Below, in pieces: positions 8,998-17,217 of a stretch of DNA of 64,000 nt. The stretch covers positions 124,001 to 188,000 of the forward strand of contig CAXUKO010000006.1 of the NCBI GenBank assembly GCA_964251665.1, given 5' to 3'. Numbering within the stretch: position 1 is the first letter of the stretch; every line of letters starts with the position of its first letter. Made by a program: the position numbers and the translations under genes. The DNA is from JBBQLG01 sp964251665 (lineage in GTDB: Bacteria; Bacteroidota; Bacteroidia; Cytophagales; Spirosomataceae). The notes under the pieces were generated by a model, which worked only from the letters and a program-made list of their open reading frames with translations, was not told the origin of the DNA and searched no databases.

Positions 8998-9031
8998 GAA
9001 CAGCCGCCGGCGTTAACGCCGGCGGCTGTTC
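8998..9031. terminator. Perfect 17-bp hairpin between convergent genes
   Basis: A perfect inverted repeat GAACAGCCGCCGGCGTT / AACGCCGGCGGCTGTTC with no loop bases lies between genes ending at 8974 and 9065. It is very GC-rich, with an A run on the left and TTCTGTG on the right. Confidence 0.85.
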
Positions 9032-9064
9032 TGTGTATCCCGACTCCTGTGTCCGGCAGGTAGT

Positions 9065-10267
9065 TTAGTCAATAACATGCCCGACAAAGCCCGCGCTGTT
9101 GTCGATAATACGGCCACCCCGCCGGAAACCCAGGCCACAGGCTTCGCCCGCGTAGAAAACGCCCGCCTGAAAATAATGCCCGGCGGCATCGCGGGGAAAC
9201 TCCACAAACTCCTGATACACTTTGGGGTAGGCACCATAGTCGCCACCTGCCTCATCGGTAACCTGCCCGGACTCGTCCAGAATGCGAACGTTGGCACCCT
9301 CGCGGCCAAACAGGACTTTCTCGACGGATGCCGTTGGCGTTGCCCCTGATTCGGAGAAGGGTTTCCGCTCCGTTCTGAGCAGCAGCGGATGGTAGGGAAA
9401 CAACTCCCAGAGTACGCTCAGAATGGCTTTCGACTGAAATAACAGGGTATAGGCTGGATTTAAAACGACGACTTTTCGGTTACGGACTGCTTCGGTCAGG
9501 ATGGCGGCCAGATCCGGTTCTTCCTCGCCAATGTATTCCCAGGGGATGAGTTTAAACCAGAAGTCGTACTTGATAAAGTTTCCCGTCGACTTATCCTGCC
9601 GGAAAACGCCCTCACTGCCCGAAAACTCCACCTCATCCACATACGCATAGGCCACGTCGAACCCGGCCTCGCGGGCAGCTTCGCCCAGCAGGGCCACATT
9701 GGCGTCATCTTCGGGCATGTCGCGCATGGCGGAAAGTAGCAGGGTGGCTTCCAGATCGGTATTCTGGTGGCGCAACAGCCGGAACTGGCCCACCAGTGTA
9801 TCAAAAACAGCGTTGAACTGCCGGGCTTCGTCCAGCCCATTAGCTTTCAGGTGGGCGTATTGCACCACCGCGGTTTCGGGCAGGCAGGTAGCCGTGTCGG
9901 CGTTGAACTCAATCAGTTTAATGCCCTGGTCATGGCCAGCCTGCCCACCCACGCCCCCGGCGAAATCGAAGCGACCGTAGAGATGAATCTGCCGGTCGTC
10001 GTTCCAGGAGAGGTGAATCAGGTCGATCAGGTTTGGTGGAATACCCAGTTCAGCGAAGCGATTTTGATCAATCACCTGCTGCCCCGCTTCAATCAGCATC
10101 TCAAATAACTGGTTAGCGGCTTCGTAGTAATTGCCAACTTCTTCGTTGCTCACTACCACCACTTCGTTGGTCAGATAAGGCAGGGTATCGGTGCCGAGCA
10201 TCCAGTCCCAGCCGATGTTACGGAGTTGCGCATCGGGCGTTTGGGTGAGGGGTTTGAGTGGGATCAT
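9065..10267 (-). CDS. ygiC: Glutathionylspermidine synthase-family ATP-grasp enzyme (YgiC-like)
   Basis: The protein has 400 residues from the ATG at 10267. The upstream in-frame extension is hydrophobic and not family-like, so this start fits better. It shows the pre-ATP-grasp and ATP-grasp hallmarks of the family: NIGWDWMLG near the start, IKLIEFNADTATCLPET, FWFKLIPWEYI and the C-terminal FYAGEACGLGFRRGGRIID. The E. coli bifunctional Gss has an extra amidase domain, which is absent here, so YgiC/YjfC-type ligases are the closest match; their true substrates are not settled. In E. coli ygiC follows ygiB. Here a YgiB-like gene lies on the same strand at 12782-13396, with one large gene between them. 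Confidence 0.85.
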   Translation of the reverse strand: MIPLKPLTQTPDAQLRNIGWDWMLGTDTLPYLTNEVVVVSNEEVGNYYEAANQLFEMLIEAGQQVIDQNRFAELGIPPNLIDLIHLSWNDDRQIHLYGRFDFAGGVGGQAGHDQGIKLIEFNADTATCLPETAVVQYAHLKANGLDEARQFNAVFDTLVGQFRLLRHQNTDLEATLLLSAMRDMPEDDANVALLGEAAREAGFDVAYAYVDEVEFSGSEGVFRQDKSTGNFIKYDFWFKLIPWEYIGEEEPDLAAILTEAVRNRKVVVLNPAYTLLFQSKAILSVLWELFPYHPLLLRTERKPFSESGATPTASVEKVLFGREGANVRILDESGQVTDEAGGDYGAYPKVYQEFVEFPRDAAGHYFQAGVFYAGEACGLGFRRGGRIIDNSAGFVGHVID

Positions 10268-10337
10268 AAGGCGGGCGGTTTGAAAAATAACAGTAAAGAA
10301 CAGGAAGGGTTTGCAAAGAAACAGCATGAAACTGAAA

Positions 10338-10374
10338 ACGCCGGTCAGCGCTCCGCAGAACAGCTAACCGGCGT
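10338..10374 (-). terminator. Possible hairpin between VCBS gene and ygiC-like gene
   Basis: Eight-bp arms ACGCCGGT (10338-10345) and ACCGGCGT (10367-10374) enclose a 21-nt loop in the gap between two minus-strand genes. On the minus strand the 3' side is followed by TTTTCAGTTTC. This would stop the large upstream gene's transcript. Confidence 0.55.
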
Positions 10375-10394
10375 ATAAACTTAGGGTAAGGCTC

Positions 10395-12581
10395 TTACGG
10401 CTTGAGCACTTTGAGGGTTTCGCTCTGCCCATCCGTGCTTACCCGCAGGAGGTACACCCCCGACCCCGATGCAGGCAGCTTCAGCGTCTCGCTGTGTACA
10501 TCGCTCCCGGCCTTCGACTGCTGCTCGACTACCGTTTGGCCCTGTAAGTTGGTCAGTTGATAGCGCACCGCCTGACCAGCTGCCCCACTGACCCGAACCG
10601 TAAGCTGCTCCCCCACCGGGTTGGGATAGACCATCGCATCAAAGTTGGAGACAGTCTCGGCACTGGCCACCCGGCCACCGGTAAGGCAGGCTGACGTGTA
10701 GGTGCTGGTCACTTCGCGACCACCCTGACGGGCATATACGGTGAAGGTGGTGCCGTTGCGCTGGTAAGTAGGTACGGTGAAGGTGTTGCTGGCGTCCCAG
10801 TCGCGCAGGCCGGGTACTTTGTAGTCGATGGGCGTGCCGTCACCCCCGGTGGTAGTAAGTTGGAGGGCACCGGTCTGGCAGTTGAGGGGCTGGGCCGCAA
10901 CGCTCAGGGCGATGTTGGCAGGTGGAGTAGGAGTGATTTGGCAACTGGCTGTGAAGGGTAGGCTAACCATAGTCCCGTTCTGGCGGGCCTCCAGGGTGAA
11001 GCTGGTGTTGGTCCGCTGATAAGTGGGCACCGAAAAAGCATTGCTGCTGGCCCAGTCGCGCAGACCCGCCACGCGGTACTCAACGGGGCTGCCGTTGCCG
11101 CCGGTGGTGCCCAGCAGGAGCTGGCCGGTAGTGCAGTCATAGGCAGGAGTCACCAGCGACAGACTGCCCGGCGTTGTGGGTGGGGTAGGGGGTGTCACCG
11201 GCGTAGTTGGCTGGCAGGTAGCCGTGAAGGGCAGGCTGGTCATGCCTCCGCTTTGGCGGGCCTCCAGGGTAAAGCTGGTGCCGCTGCGTTGGTAAGCAGG
11301 TACGGTGAAGGTGTTGCTGGGTGCCCAGTCGCGTAGCCCAGCGACGCGGTACTCGATGGGCTGGCCGTTGCCCCCGGTGGTGGTCAGGGTAAGTTGGCCG
11401 GTAGTGCAGTCGTAGGCTGGTGGAGTGAAGGTGAGGCCTGTGGTGACGCAGTTTAATAAAACTGCAACTGTGCTGGTATTTTCATCACTACTATAGTTAG
11501 CAGAGGCCAAATCAGGCTTGTTATCGGCATTAAAGTCGCCTATAACGAGCGAATTAGGGCTATTAACATTAAGGTCTAATGCCGGGCTAAAGCCACCACT
11601 TCCGTTACCAAGTCGTACAGAGATGGTGTTGACACGATAACCTGAATTAGCCACCGCCACATCAAGCTTACCATCCGTATTAAAGTCACTGACAACAACT
11701 GAACTGGGATTTTTACCTACAATAAACTCAACAGGAGAACCGAATTGCCCACTGCCATCACCTAAGAGAACTGATCCTGTATATAACTCCGTTGCATATG
11801 GTGAGTAAGAACCCGTGTTAGCAGTGATTAAATCTAGCTTCCCATCGTTGTTAAAGTCGCCAATTGCCACTGAAGTAGGATTTCTTCCTGCTTTAAAGTC
11901 GGTGGTAGGCCCAAAACCTCCGGTTCCATTGTTCAGCAGGATTGATACCGTACCAGATGTACTATTAGCTATAGCCAGATCAAGTTTACTGTCGGCATTG
12001 AAGTCACCTGTAACCAGCGAGCCAGGTCTAAACCCTACCTCATAACTAACTTGGGTGCCAAATTTACCATTACCATCTCCCCGCAGCACTGCCACGCTAT
12101 TGCTAAGCGTGGTTGCTAAATCAAGTTTTCCATCACTGTCGAAGTCGCCCACTACTAATGCTGAAGGGTAACCATTTACGCTGAAACTGGTTGGAGCGCT
12201 AAATTGCCCGGTTCCATTACCCAAAAGTATAGAAACAGTCTGAGCTAAGTCATTATCATTAGCGGTAACCAAATCGACACTACCATCTTTGTTAAAGTCG
12301 CCTACTGCTACCGCTCTAATGTTGCCTTCTACGCTAAAATTGGTAGCTATGTTAAAAGTTCCATTGCCATTACCTAATAACACGGATATCCCAGTGTTAC
12401 CAACAGTACTAGCCGTGACTAAATCAAGCTTTTTATCACCGTTAAAATCACTCGTCACTATTGAATAGGGAGAAATTCCTACACCATAACTTACCGCCGG
12501 GTTAAAACACTGCCCCCAACTCAGGCTACTAAAACCCATAATTCCGATTACCGTCAGTAACCCCTTGTAGACTTGTTTCAT
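10395..12581 (-). CDS. Secreted FG-GAP/VCBS-repeat protein with T9SS sorting domain
   Basis: This 728-residue protein has a signal peptide at residues 1-23 (SSLSWGQ). About seven FG-GAP/VCBS repeats (to about residue 375) repeat the pattern GDFNxDGKLDLxxAN, a calcium-binding beta-propeller motif. Three ~80-residue repeats follow (YDCTTGQLTL, EYRVAGLRDW, SFTLEARQ in each). The last ~75 residues form a type A type-IX-secretion sorting domain (VYPNPVGEQLTVRV, GVYLLRVSTDG). The protein is therefore exported by T9SS to the cell surface or medium. The DNA is visibly AT-richer in the propeller part (above about 11450) than in the repeat and sorting part. The gene interrupts the expected ygiB/ygiC neighbourhood. 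The ligand is unknown. Confidence 0.9.
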   Translation of the reverse strand: MKQVYKGLLTVIGIMGFSSLSWGQCFNPAVSYGVGISPYSIVTSDFNGDKKLDLVTASTVGNTGISVLLGNGNGTFNIATNFSVEGNIRAVAVGDFNKDGSVDLVTANDNDLAQTVSILLGNGTGQFSAPTSFSVNGYPSALVVGDFDSDGKLDLATTLSNSVAVLRGDGNGKFGTQVSYEVGFRPGSLVTGDFNADSKLDLAIANSTSGTVSILLNNGTGGFGPTTDFKAGRNPTSVAIGDFNNDGKLDLITANTGSYSPYATELYTGSVLLGDGSGQFGSPVEFIVGKNPSSVVVSDFNTDGKLDVAVANSGYRVNTISVRLGNGSGGFSPALDLNVNSPNSLVIGDFNADNKPDLASANYSSDENTSTVAVLLNCVTTGLTFTPPAYDCTTGQLTLTTTGGNGQPIEYRVAGLRDWAPSNTFTVPAYQRSGTSFTLEARQSGGMTSLPFTATCQPTTPVTPPTPPTTPGSLSLVTPAYDCTTGQLLLGTTGGNGSPVEYRVAGLRDWASSNAFSVPTYQRTNTSFTLEARQNGTMVSLPFTASCQITPTPPANIALSVAAQPLNCQTGALQLTTTGGDGTPIDYKVPGLRDWDASNTFTVPTYQRNGTTFTVYARQGGREVTSTYTSACLTGGRVASAETVSNFDAMVYPNPVGEQLTVRVSGAAGQAVRYQLTNLQGQTVVEQQSKAGSDVHSETLKLPASGSGVYLLRVSTDGQSETLKVLKP

Positions 12582-12781
12582 AAATGATTTAAGTAATGAA
12601 TGATGTAAGTAAAAACGGGCACCAGCTCAACTGGCTTCAATCCGACGACCCTTTTTGAGTAGCAAAGGTTGGTAGCGAAGGAATAAAAACAGGCGAATTT
12701 GTTACATCGCCAAACGTAGTATAAAAAAGGCCTTCACGTATGAAAGCCCCCTTATGTTTGTATGATAGTTAGTAAGCGGTT

Positions 12782-13396
12782 CTATCCCGAAAAGCCACGT
12801 CCTCCCCGACTCCCGAAAAAGCCGCTGCGCCCGCCCGAGGGCCGACTCGTGACTACCCGCGAACTTCGTACGCTCTCCCGAATACCCGACGAGCGGTTAA
12901 ACAGACCCGAGTTGGCATAAACGCCTGATCCATACCGCCGTTCATCGTCGCGGTAGTGGGGAGCGGTGGAGCGGCCAATCATGTAGCCCAGGCCACCCCA
13001 AAGCAGGGCGTTGGCCAGGCCGTTGTGATGATGGCTGCCGTAGGCCGAGGGGTTTCGGAAATATTGACTCGTAGAGGGGTCGTTCTGTACCAGCCGTTTA
13101 GCCGCATCCACACTCAGCGTGTCGCGGTGGCCGTCGAAGTAATTGACGATAGCACCGGCTTTGGCCGGGTCGCTCTCTTCAATTTCGTCAGTGATTTTGA
13201 AGTTGCCGGGTGCTGTTTCGGTGATGTAGGTCCGAACGCCTTTTTTGAAGGATTCGGTCTGCTCGGAGTCCTCCGAATTGTTGTTGCCGCAGCTTTGCAG
13301 CAGTACACTTCCATTCAGCAGGGCCAGGCTCAGCGTGGCCCCGAGGGTAATATCTTTGATCTGGCGGAGAACCGCGTGTTTACGCAGGGGTGTCAT
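12782..13396 (-). CDS. ygiB: YgiB-like (DUF1190) lipoprotein
   Basis: This 204-residue protein opens with a long basic N-region and a lipobox LLQSC36. An acidic stretch follows, then the glycine-rich segment ALLWGGLGYMIGRS (about residues 130-143). The low-complexity C-terminus is rich in Ser, Arg and Gly (SGGRSGFFGSRGGRGFSG). The same order (basic N-region and lipobox, a central 'Y-M-x-G-R' glycine segment, a Ser/Arg/Gly tail ending in FG.S) is seen in E. coli YgiB of the UPF0441/DUF1190 family. YgiB is encoded next to YgiC, and a YgiC-like enzyme gene lies downstream on the same strand, which supports the assignment. The function is unknown in any organism as far as I recall. Confidence 0.65.
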   Translation of the reverse strand: MTPLRKHAVLRQIKDITLGATLSLALLNGSVLLQSCGNNNSEDSEQTESFKKGVRTYITETAPGNFKITDEIEESDPAKAGAIVNYFDGHRDTLSVDAAKRLVQNDPSTSQYFRNPSAYGSHHHNGLANALLWGGLGYMIGRSTAPHYRDDERRYGSGVYANSGLFNRSSGIRESVRSSRVVTSRPSGGRSGFFGSRGGRGFSG

Positions 13397-13477
13397 GGCA
13401 GCCGTGGTTTATAGGGGCTAAACTACGGGACTGGTTACGGGGTTGCAAACGGTTTGTGATTAAAGGGCGAAAGGACG

Positions 13478-14227
13478 TTAAAACGGCCGGTTGCGGTTGC
13501 CGAACAGAAACGTTAATCCACCCGACAGGTTAAGCGCCGAAATCGTTTTTTGCCCGTCGGCCACTACGCGCTGCGAACGAACACCATCCGTCAAAGTCGT
13601 AGTCATTTCGGCAAACGTGAACCGGGCGGTTGTGTAATCGGCATTGACCTGCGTTGCCAGAAAACGCCCGAGCCGGTAGCTTACCGTCAGCCCGCCACCA
13701 TAGGCCATTGAACGGGCCTGCGCGGTTGATGTTTGCAGCGACATAGCAATATCGCCCTGCCATCCATCAATACGGTTGGCGGGGCAACTGGCCGTAGCCG
13801 GACCGGCCAGCGCCCGCAAATCCAACGAGAAACGACCCACCGGCAGGCTCACATACGGCCCCCCCAGCGTTGAGGTAATGGTCCATTGGCCCGCCGTGGC
13901 AATGCGTTTGTCAGCCTGATTCAGCAGCGGCAGCGTTAGCAGAGCCGACGCATCCATCAGGTTATGCTGCTGCTGAAACTGCCCCATTAACCCCAATACA
14001 CCCAGTACCCGATACCCGGCCGAAATACTAATGACGCTGCCCCGCTCGGCCAGCCCTGCCCCCTCGCTGGTGACCGTCCGATTGGCAAAATCGCCGGTGG
14101 GCAGACTAACCCCCGCCGAGAGTGCGATGAACCCCAGTTTAGGCTGATGTTGCAGGATAAACGACTTTTGTGCAAAGACTGCCGTAGCCGTCAAAGTAAA
14201 GAATATTGCTGTATGGATTAATTTCAT
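13478..14227 (-). CDS. Outer membrane beta-barrel protein
   Basis: I chose the ATG at 14227, because two codons upstream a second ATG gives only MS in addition. The signal peptide MKLIHTAIFFTLTATAVFAQ is cleaved before Lys21. The remaining ~230 residues show alternating strand patterns (LGFIALSAGVSLPTGDFANR, YGGGLTVSYRLGRF, LNLSGGLTFLFG) ending in a hydrophobic strand, typical of PorT/OmpA-like 8- to 10-strand barrels. Two cysteines are absent except one (TASCPANR). It lies upstream of nothing on its strand except the ygiB-like gene, across an 81-nt gap. The function is unknown. Confidence 0.75.
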   Translation of the reverse strand: MKLIHTAIFFTLTATAVFAQKSFILQHQPKLGFIALSAGVSLPTGDFANRTVTSEGAGLAERGSVISISAGYRVLGVLGLMGQFQQQHNLMDASALLTLPLLNQADKRIATAGQWTITSTLGGPYVSLPVGRFSLDLRALAGPATASCPANRIDGWQGDIAMSLQTSTAQARSMAYGGGLTVSYRLGRFLATQVNADYTTARFTFAEMTTTLTDGVRSQRVVADGQKTISALNLSGGLTFLFGNRNRPF

Positions 14228-14324
14228 AGACAATAATACTTAAATAAGGTAACTTATAAGTATCTATTGTCGTTTGTGGCAAATCTGGTGCCATTGTTTT
14301 CAACGGTAGTGCGTATTTTCGCCT

Positions 14325-15377
14325 GTGGCCCATACTCCCGAAACGCTTCTTGTCCGCCTGATTCAATTACAGCAGCCCGACGGCCTGTTTCCTTCGGTAC
14401 GTACAAATCCGTACTGGGCCTATACCCGGCCCGACACCAATGTCTTTTTTACAGCAATCACGGTGTTTACCGTGCAGAAACTGCGGGCTGTGCTTCCTGT
14501 CGGTACACAAAAACTGGTGGATGAGATCAGCCGGAAGGCCACGGTTTCGTATGAAGGGTTCAGGAATAAGGACGGGTTGAAGACCTACAATTTTTACCGA
14601 ACGGTGCCCTCACAGCACTTCCCGAATGGCTATGTTTTTCGGCATTTCCGCCACTTTCAACTGCCCGATGATATAGACGACACGGCACTGGTCTACCTAA
14701 CAACCGTGCCAGACCGCACCGACCTCAACTGGCTAAAGACCAAATTGGCTCGGCACGCCAACGGAGTTCAGCAGGTGGCACCCCATACATTTTCTGAGTA
14801 TCGGCAACTGGCTGCCTATTCGACCTGGTTCGGCAAGAATATGCCCATCGAACTGGACGCCTGCGCCCTGAGCAACCTGCTGTACTGCATCTATCAGTAC
14901 GACCTGCCCCGGAACCGGCACGATGCCGACAGCCTGACGTTTCTCCGCTCAATTGTCGAGACTAACCGCTACCGTACCGACCCATTCCGGTGTGCACATA
15001 ACTACGCCCGAACCTCGCTGATCATTTACCACCTGACCCGGTTTATCAGCGCCTTCGATCCGCCTGAACTCCGGTCAATTCGTCCAAAACTGATTACTGA
15101 CGCTCGGCTTGCCCTGAACGAAGCGACGAACCGGATGGAGCAGATTCTGCTGGCTACGTCGCTGCTGCGGCTGGGCGAATCGGTGACTGCGTTGAATCTG
15201 TCGGGTATCGAAGCTGATTTCGCCGACTTTCATTTCTTTCTGGCCGGTCTGTTGTCGGCTTATCCGCAACCGTGGCTGTATCGGTGGGCGAACCATCCGT
15301 TCTGGCATATTCACTGGCAGTGCGAGGCCCACAACTGGGCGTTGATTCTGGAATATGTGGTGCTGACGAACGAATAA
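14325..15377 (+). CDS. Alpha/alpha-toroid-like protein with DxDD motif, function unknown
   Basis: This 350-residue cytoplasmic protein starts with GTG at 14325. No in-frame ATG exists before residue 122, and a near-consensus -7 box TATTTTCG ends 3 nt upstream. Near the N-terminus LQQPDGLFPSV resembles the QW-type repeats of prenyltransferase/terpene cyclase toroids. At D115-D116-I-D118-D119-T-A-L-V it carries the DxDDTA signature that supplies the catalytic acid in squalene-hopene and other class II terpene cyclases. Residues 178-190 (ELDACALSNLLYCIY) and HNWALILEYV at the end fit paired helices. At 350 residues it is about half a squalene-hopene cyclase, so only one toroid could form. Cyclase activity is inference; it may be a structural relative. 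Confidence 0.6.
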   Translation: MAHTPETLLVRLIQLQQPDGLFPSVRTNPYWAYTRPDTNVFFTAITVFTVQKLRAVLPVGTQKLVDEISRKATVSYEGFRNKDGLKTYNFYRTVPSQHFPNGYVFRHFRHFQLPDDIDDTALVYLTTVPDRTDLNWLKTKLARHANGVQQVAPHTFSEYRQLAAYSTWFGKNMPIELDACALSNLLYCIYQYDLPRNRHDADSLTFLRSIVETNRYRTDPFRCAHNYARTSLIIYHLTRFISAFDPPELRSIRPKLITDARLALNEATNRMEQILLATSLLRLGESVTALNLSGIEADFADFHFFLAGLLSAYPQPWLYRWANHPFWHIHWQCEAHNWALILEYVVLTNE

Positions 15378-15437
15378 ACGCGGTTTGGGCGGAGTTGACT
15401 CATTTTTTAATACCTTGTCAGTAAACCATCGTCACCC

Positions 15438-16949
15438 ATGAAACACCTCATTTACTGCTTTGTCTGCCTCACCACGTTATCTGTTACCGCCCAATCCCGG
15501 AAGGCTGCCCGGCCCGACCCTGTAGCGGCTTTTGATGCCTATGTGCAGCAGGCCGTGCGCGACTGGCAGGTGCCGGGCCTGGCGGTTGTGGTAGTAAAAG
15601 ATGGGCAGACGATTCTGAAAAAAGGCTACGGCGTTCGTCAACTGGGGCAGTCGGCTCCAGTTGATACGCAGACGCTGTTTGCCTGTGCCTCTACCACTAA
15701 AGCCATGACGGCCGCCTGCATGGCCATGCTCGTTGACGAGGGTAAAGTCCACTGGGATGATCCTGTACTGAATTACCTGCCGGACTTCCAGCTCTACGAT
15801 CCCTTCGTGACGCGGGAGCTGCGAGTCCGCGACCTGTTTTTGCACAATACCGGCGTCGGTAACGCTGATTTTCTGTGGGGCAACAGCGGCCTGTCGTCGG
15901 CGGAGGTACTGCACCGGATGCGGCTGGTAAAACCGAGTTACTCACTGCGGTCAGGCTTTATTTATCAAAACGTGTTTTATCTGGCTGCGGGCATGGTGAT
16001 CGAAAAAGTAAGCGGTCAGCCCTGGGCGACGTTTATCCAGAAACGCCTGTTCGACCCGCTTCAGATGACCCGCACCCGGCCCACGCTGGCCTTGATGACC
16101 GATCCCAACCGGACGAGTCCGCACGTGCGGGTCGACAGCACAATTATGGTGGTGGAGCACGATACCGCCGATGCTATCGGTCCGGCAGGCTCGGTCTGGT
16201 CCTGCGTCGATGACCTGTCTCACTGGACGCAGTGTATGCTCGACAGTGGCAAATACAGCGGTGGACGACTGCTGAAACCGGCGACCTGGCTTGAACTGTT
16301 CAAGCCGCAGACCATCGTGACGGATGCCGGGTTTTACCCCACCCAGCAACTGACCAAACCTAATTGGAAAACCTACGGCCTGGGCTGGTTTCAGCACGAC
16401 TACAGGGGCCGTAAAGTGAATTTTCATACGGGCAGCCTCACCGGAGCCGTTGCCCTCCACGCGCAACTGCCCGATGAGCGATTAGGGATCTTCATTCTTG
16501 GCAACCTCGACCATGCTGAACTCCGTCATGCGCTGGTCTACCGGGCCTTCGACCAGTTTGCGCTGGGTGTCGGACGGGACTGGAGCACCGAGTTTAGGCA
16601 GCTTTATGCCGACCTCGCGAAACAGGGAGAGATGCGCGAAAAAATGGTACTGGCCAGCCGTGCGCTCAACACCAAAGCCAGTCTGCCGCTGACGGCTTAC
16701 GTCGGGCATTACGAAGATCCGCTGTACGGCAAAATTGATATTCGGCTGACGGATGGTAAACTGCGGATGGTGGCTGATGGCCGGGTTGCCGCCACGCTCG
16801 ATCACTGGCAGTACGACACCTTTCAACTGGTGTACGATAAAAAATGGTACGGCAAATCGCTGCTTCAATTCCAGCTGACGCCATTGGGCACCGTGGGCGC
16901 AGTAAACGCGGGCGGGGCCGAATTTGCCCGAACCGGCGCGGGTGATTAG
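15438..16949 (+). CDS. Exported serine hydrolase of the beta-lactamase/class C family
   Basis: This 503-residue protein has a signal peptide at residues 1-19 (SVTAQ). The serine-hydrolase triad motifs are intact: S85-TT-K88, Y176-Q-N178 and H330-T-G332. Residues 400-503 form a C-terminal DUF3471-like lipocalin-type domain (YVGHYEDPLYGKIDIRLTDGKLRM). Such proteins are usually D-amino peptidases, esterases or muropeptide-type hydrolases in the periplasm rather than antibiotic-resistance enzymes. A shorter relative is encoded at 53417-54712. The gene is preceded by the DxDD protein (60-nt gap, same strand), so they may be co-transcribed. Confidence 0.9.
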   Translation: MKHLIYCFVCLTTLSVTAQSRKAARPDPVAAFDAYVQQAVRDWQVPGLAVVVVKDGQTILKKGYGVRQLGQSAPVDTQTLFACASTTKAMTAACMAMLVDEGKVHWDDPVLNYLPDFQLYDPFVTRELRVRDLFLHNTGVGNADFLWGNSGLSSAEVLHRMRLVKPSYSLRSGFIYQNVFYLAAGMVIEKVSGQPWATFIQKRLFDPLQMTRTRPTLALMTDPNRTSPHVRVDSTIMVVEHDTADAIGPAGSVWSCVDDLSHWTQCMLDSGKYSGGRLLKPATWLELFKPQTIVTDAGFYPTQQLTKPNWKTYGLGWFQHDYRGRKVNFHTGSLTGAVALHAQLPDERLGIFILGNLDHAELRHALVYRAFDQFALGVGRDWSTEFRQLYADLAKQGEMREKMVLASRALNTKASLPLTAYVGHYEDPLYGKIDIRLTDGKLRMVADGRVAATLDHWQYDTFQLVYDKKWYGKSLLQFQLTPLGTVGAVNAGGAEFARTGAGD

Positions 16950-16981
16950 GCTGATGTTAGAATTGCCGCGCGAGTTACCTG

Positions 16982-17217
16982 CGCCAGGCGGGCGGTCAGC
17001 CTGAAAGTGCAGTCGGGCACGGCATCTTTGTAGGAACGGCCAGTTAAACGTAGAAAGAGAGTTCCGTAGGAACGACATCTTACAATAGCTACTGATGAAT
17101 TTTAAGATGTCGTTCCTACGGAACTGTACGTACCGGTAAAACTTATTTCTATAAAGATGCCGTGCCTGACGGCACTTTCAGGTTGGCCATCTGACGCGGG
17201 TTATTAACGCCAGGCGG
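16982..17217. repeat. Nested inverted-repeat element downstream of two convergent genes
   Basis: Outer arms at 17000-17029 and 17153-17182 are 30 bp with two mismatches. Inner arms at 17060-17082 and 17103-17125 are a perfect 23 bp and contain GTTCCGTAGGAAC, itself palindromic. The 10-mer CGCCAGGCGG flanks the element directly at 16982-16991 and 17208-17217. There is no ORF inside. The element resembles a REP/MITE-type non-autonomous unit and occupies the whole gap between convergent genes. The flanking 10-mer may be a target duplication or chance, since the right copy codes for the last residues of the reductase. Confidence 0.8.

Noticed and set aside
12956..13414. Plus-strand open frame of 152 codons
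   Set aside because: It runs antisense to the YgiB-like gene and has no independent support.
15438..16949. Serine hydrolase as an antibiotic-resistance beta-lactamase
   Set aside because: A DUF3471-like C-terminal domain and the family's known peptidase/esterase roles make resistance an unsupported call.
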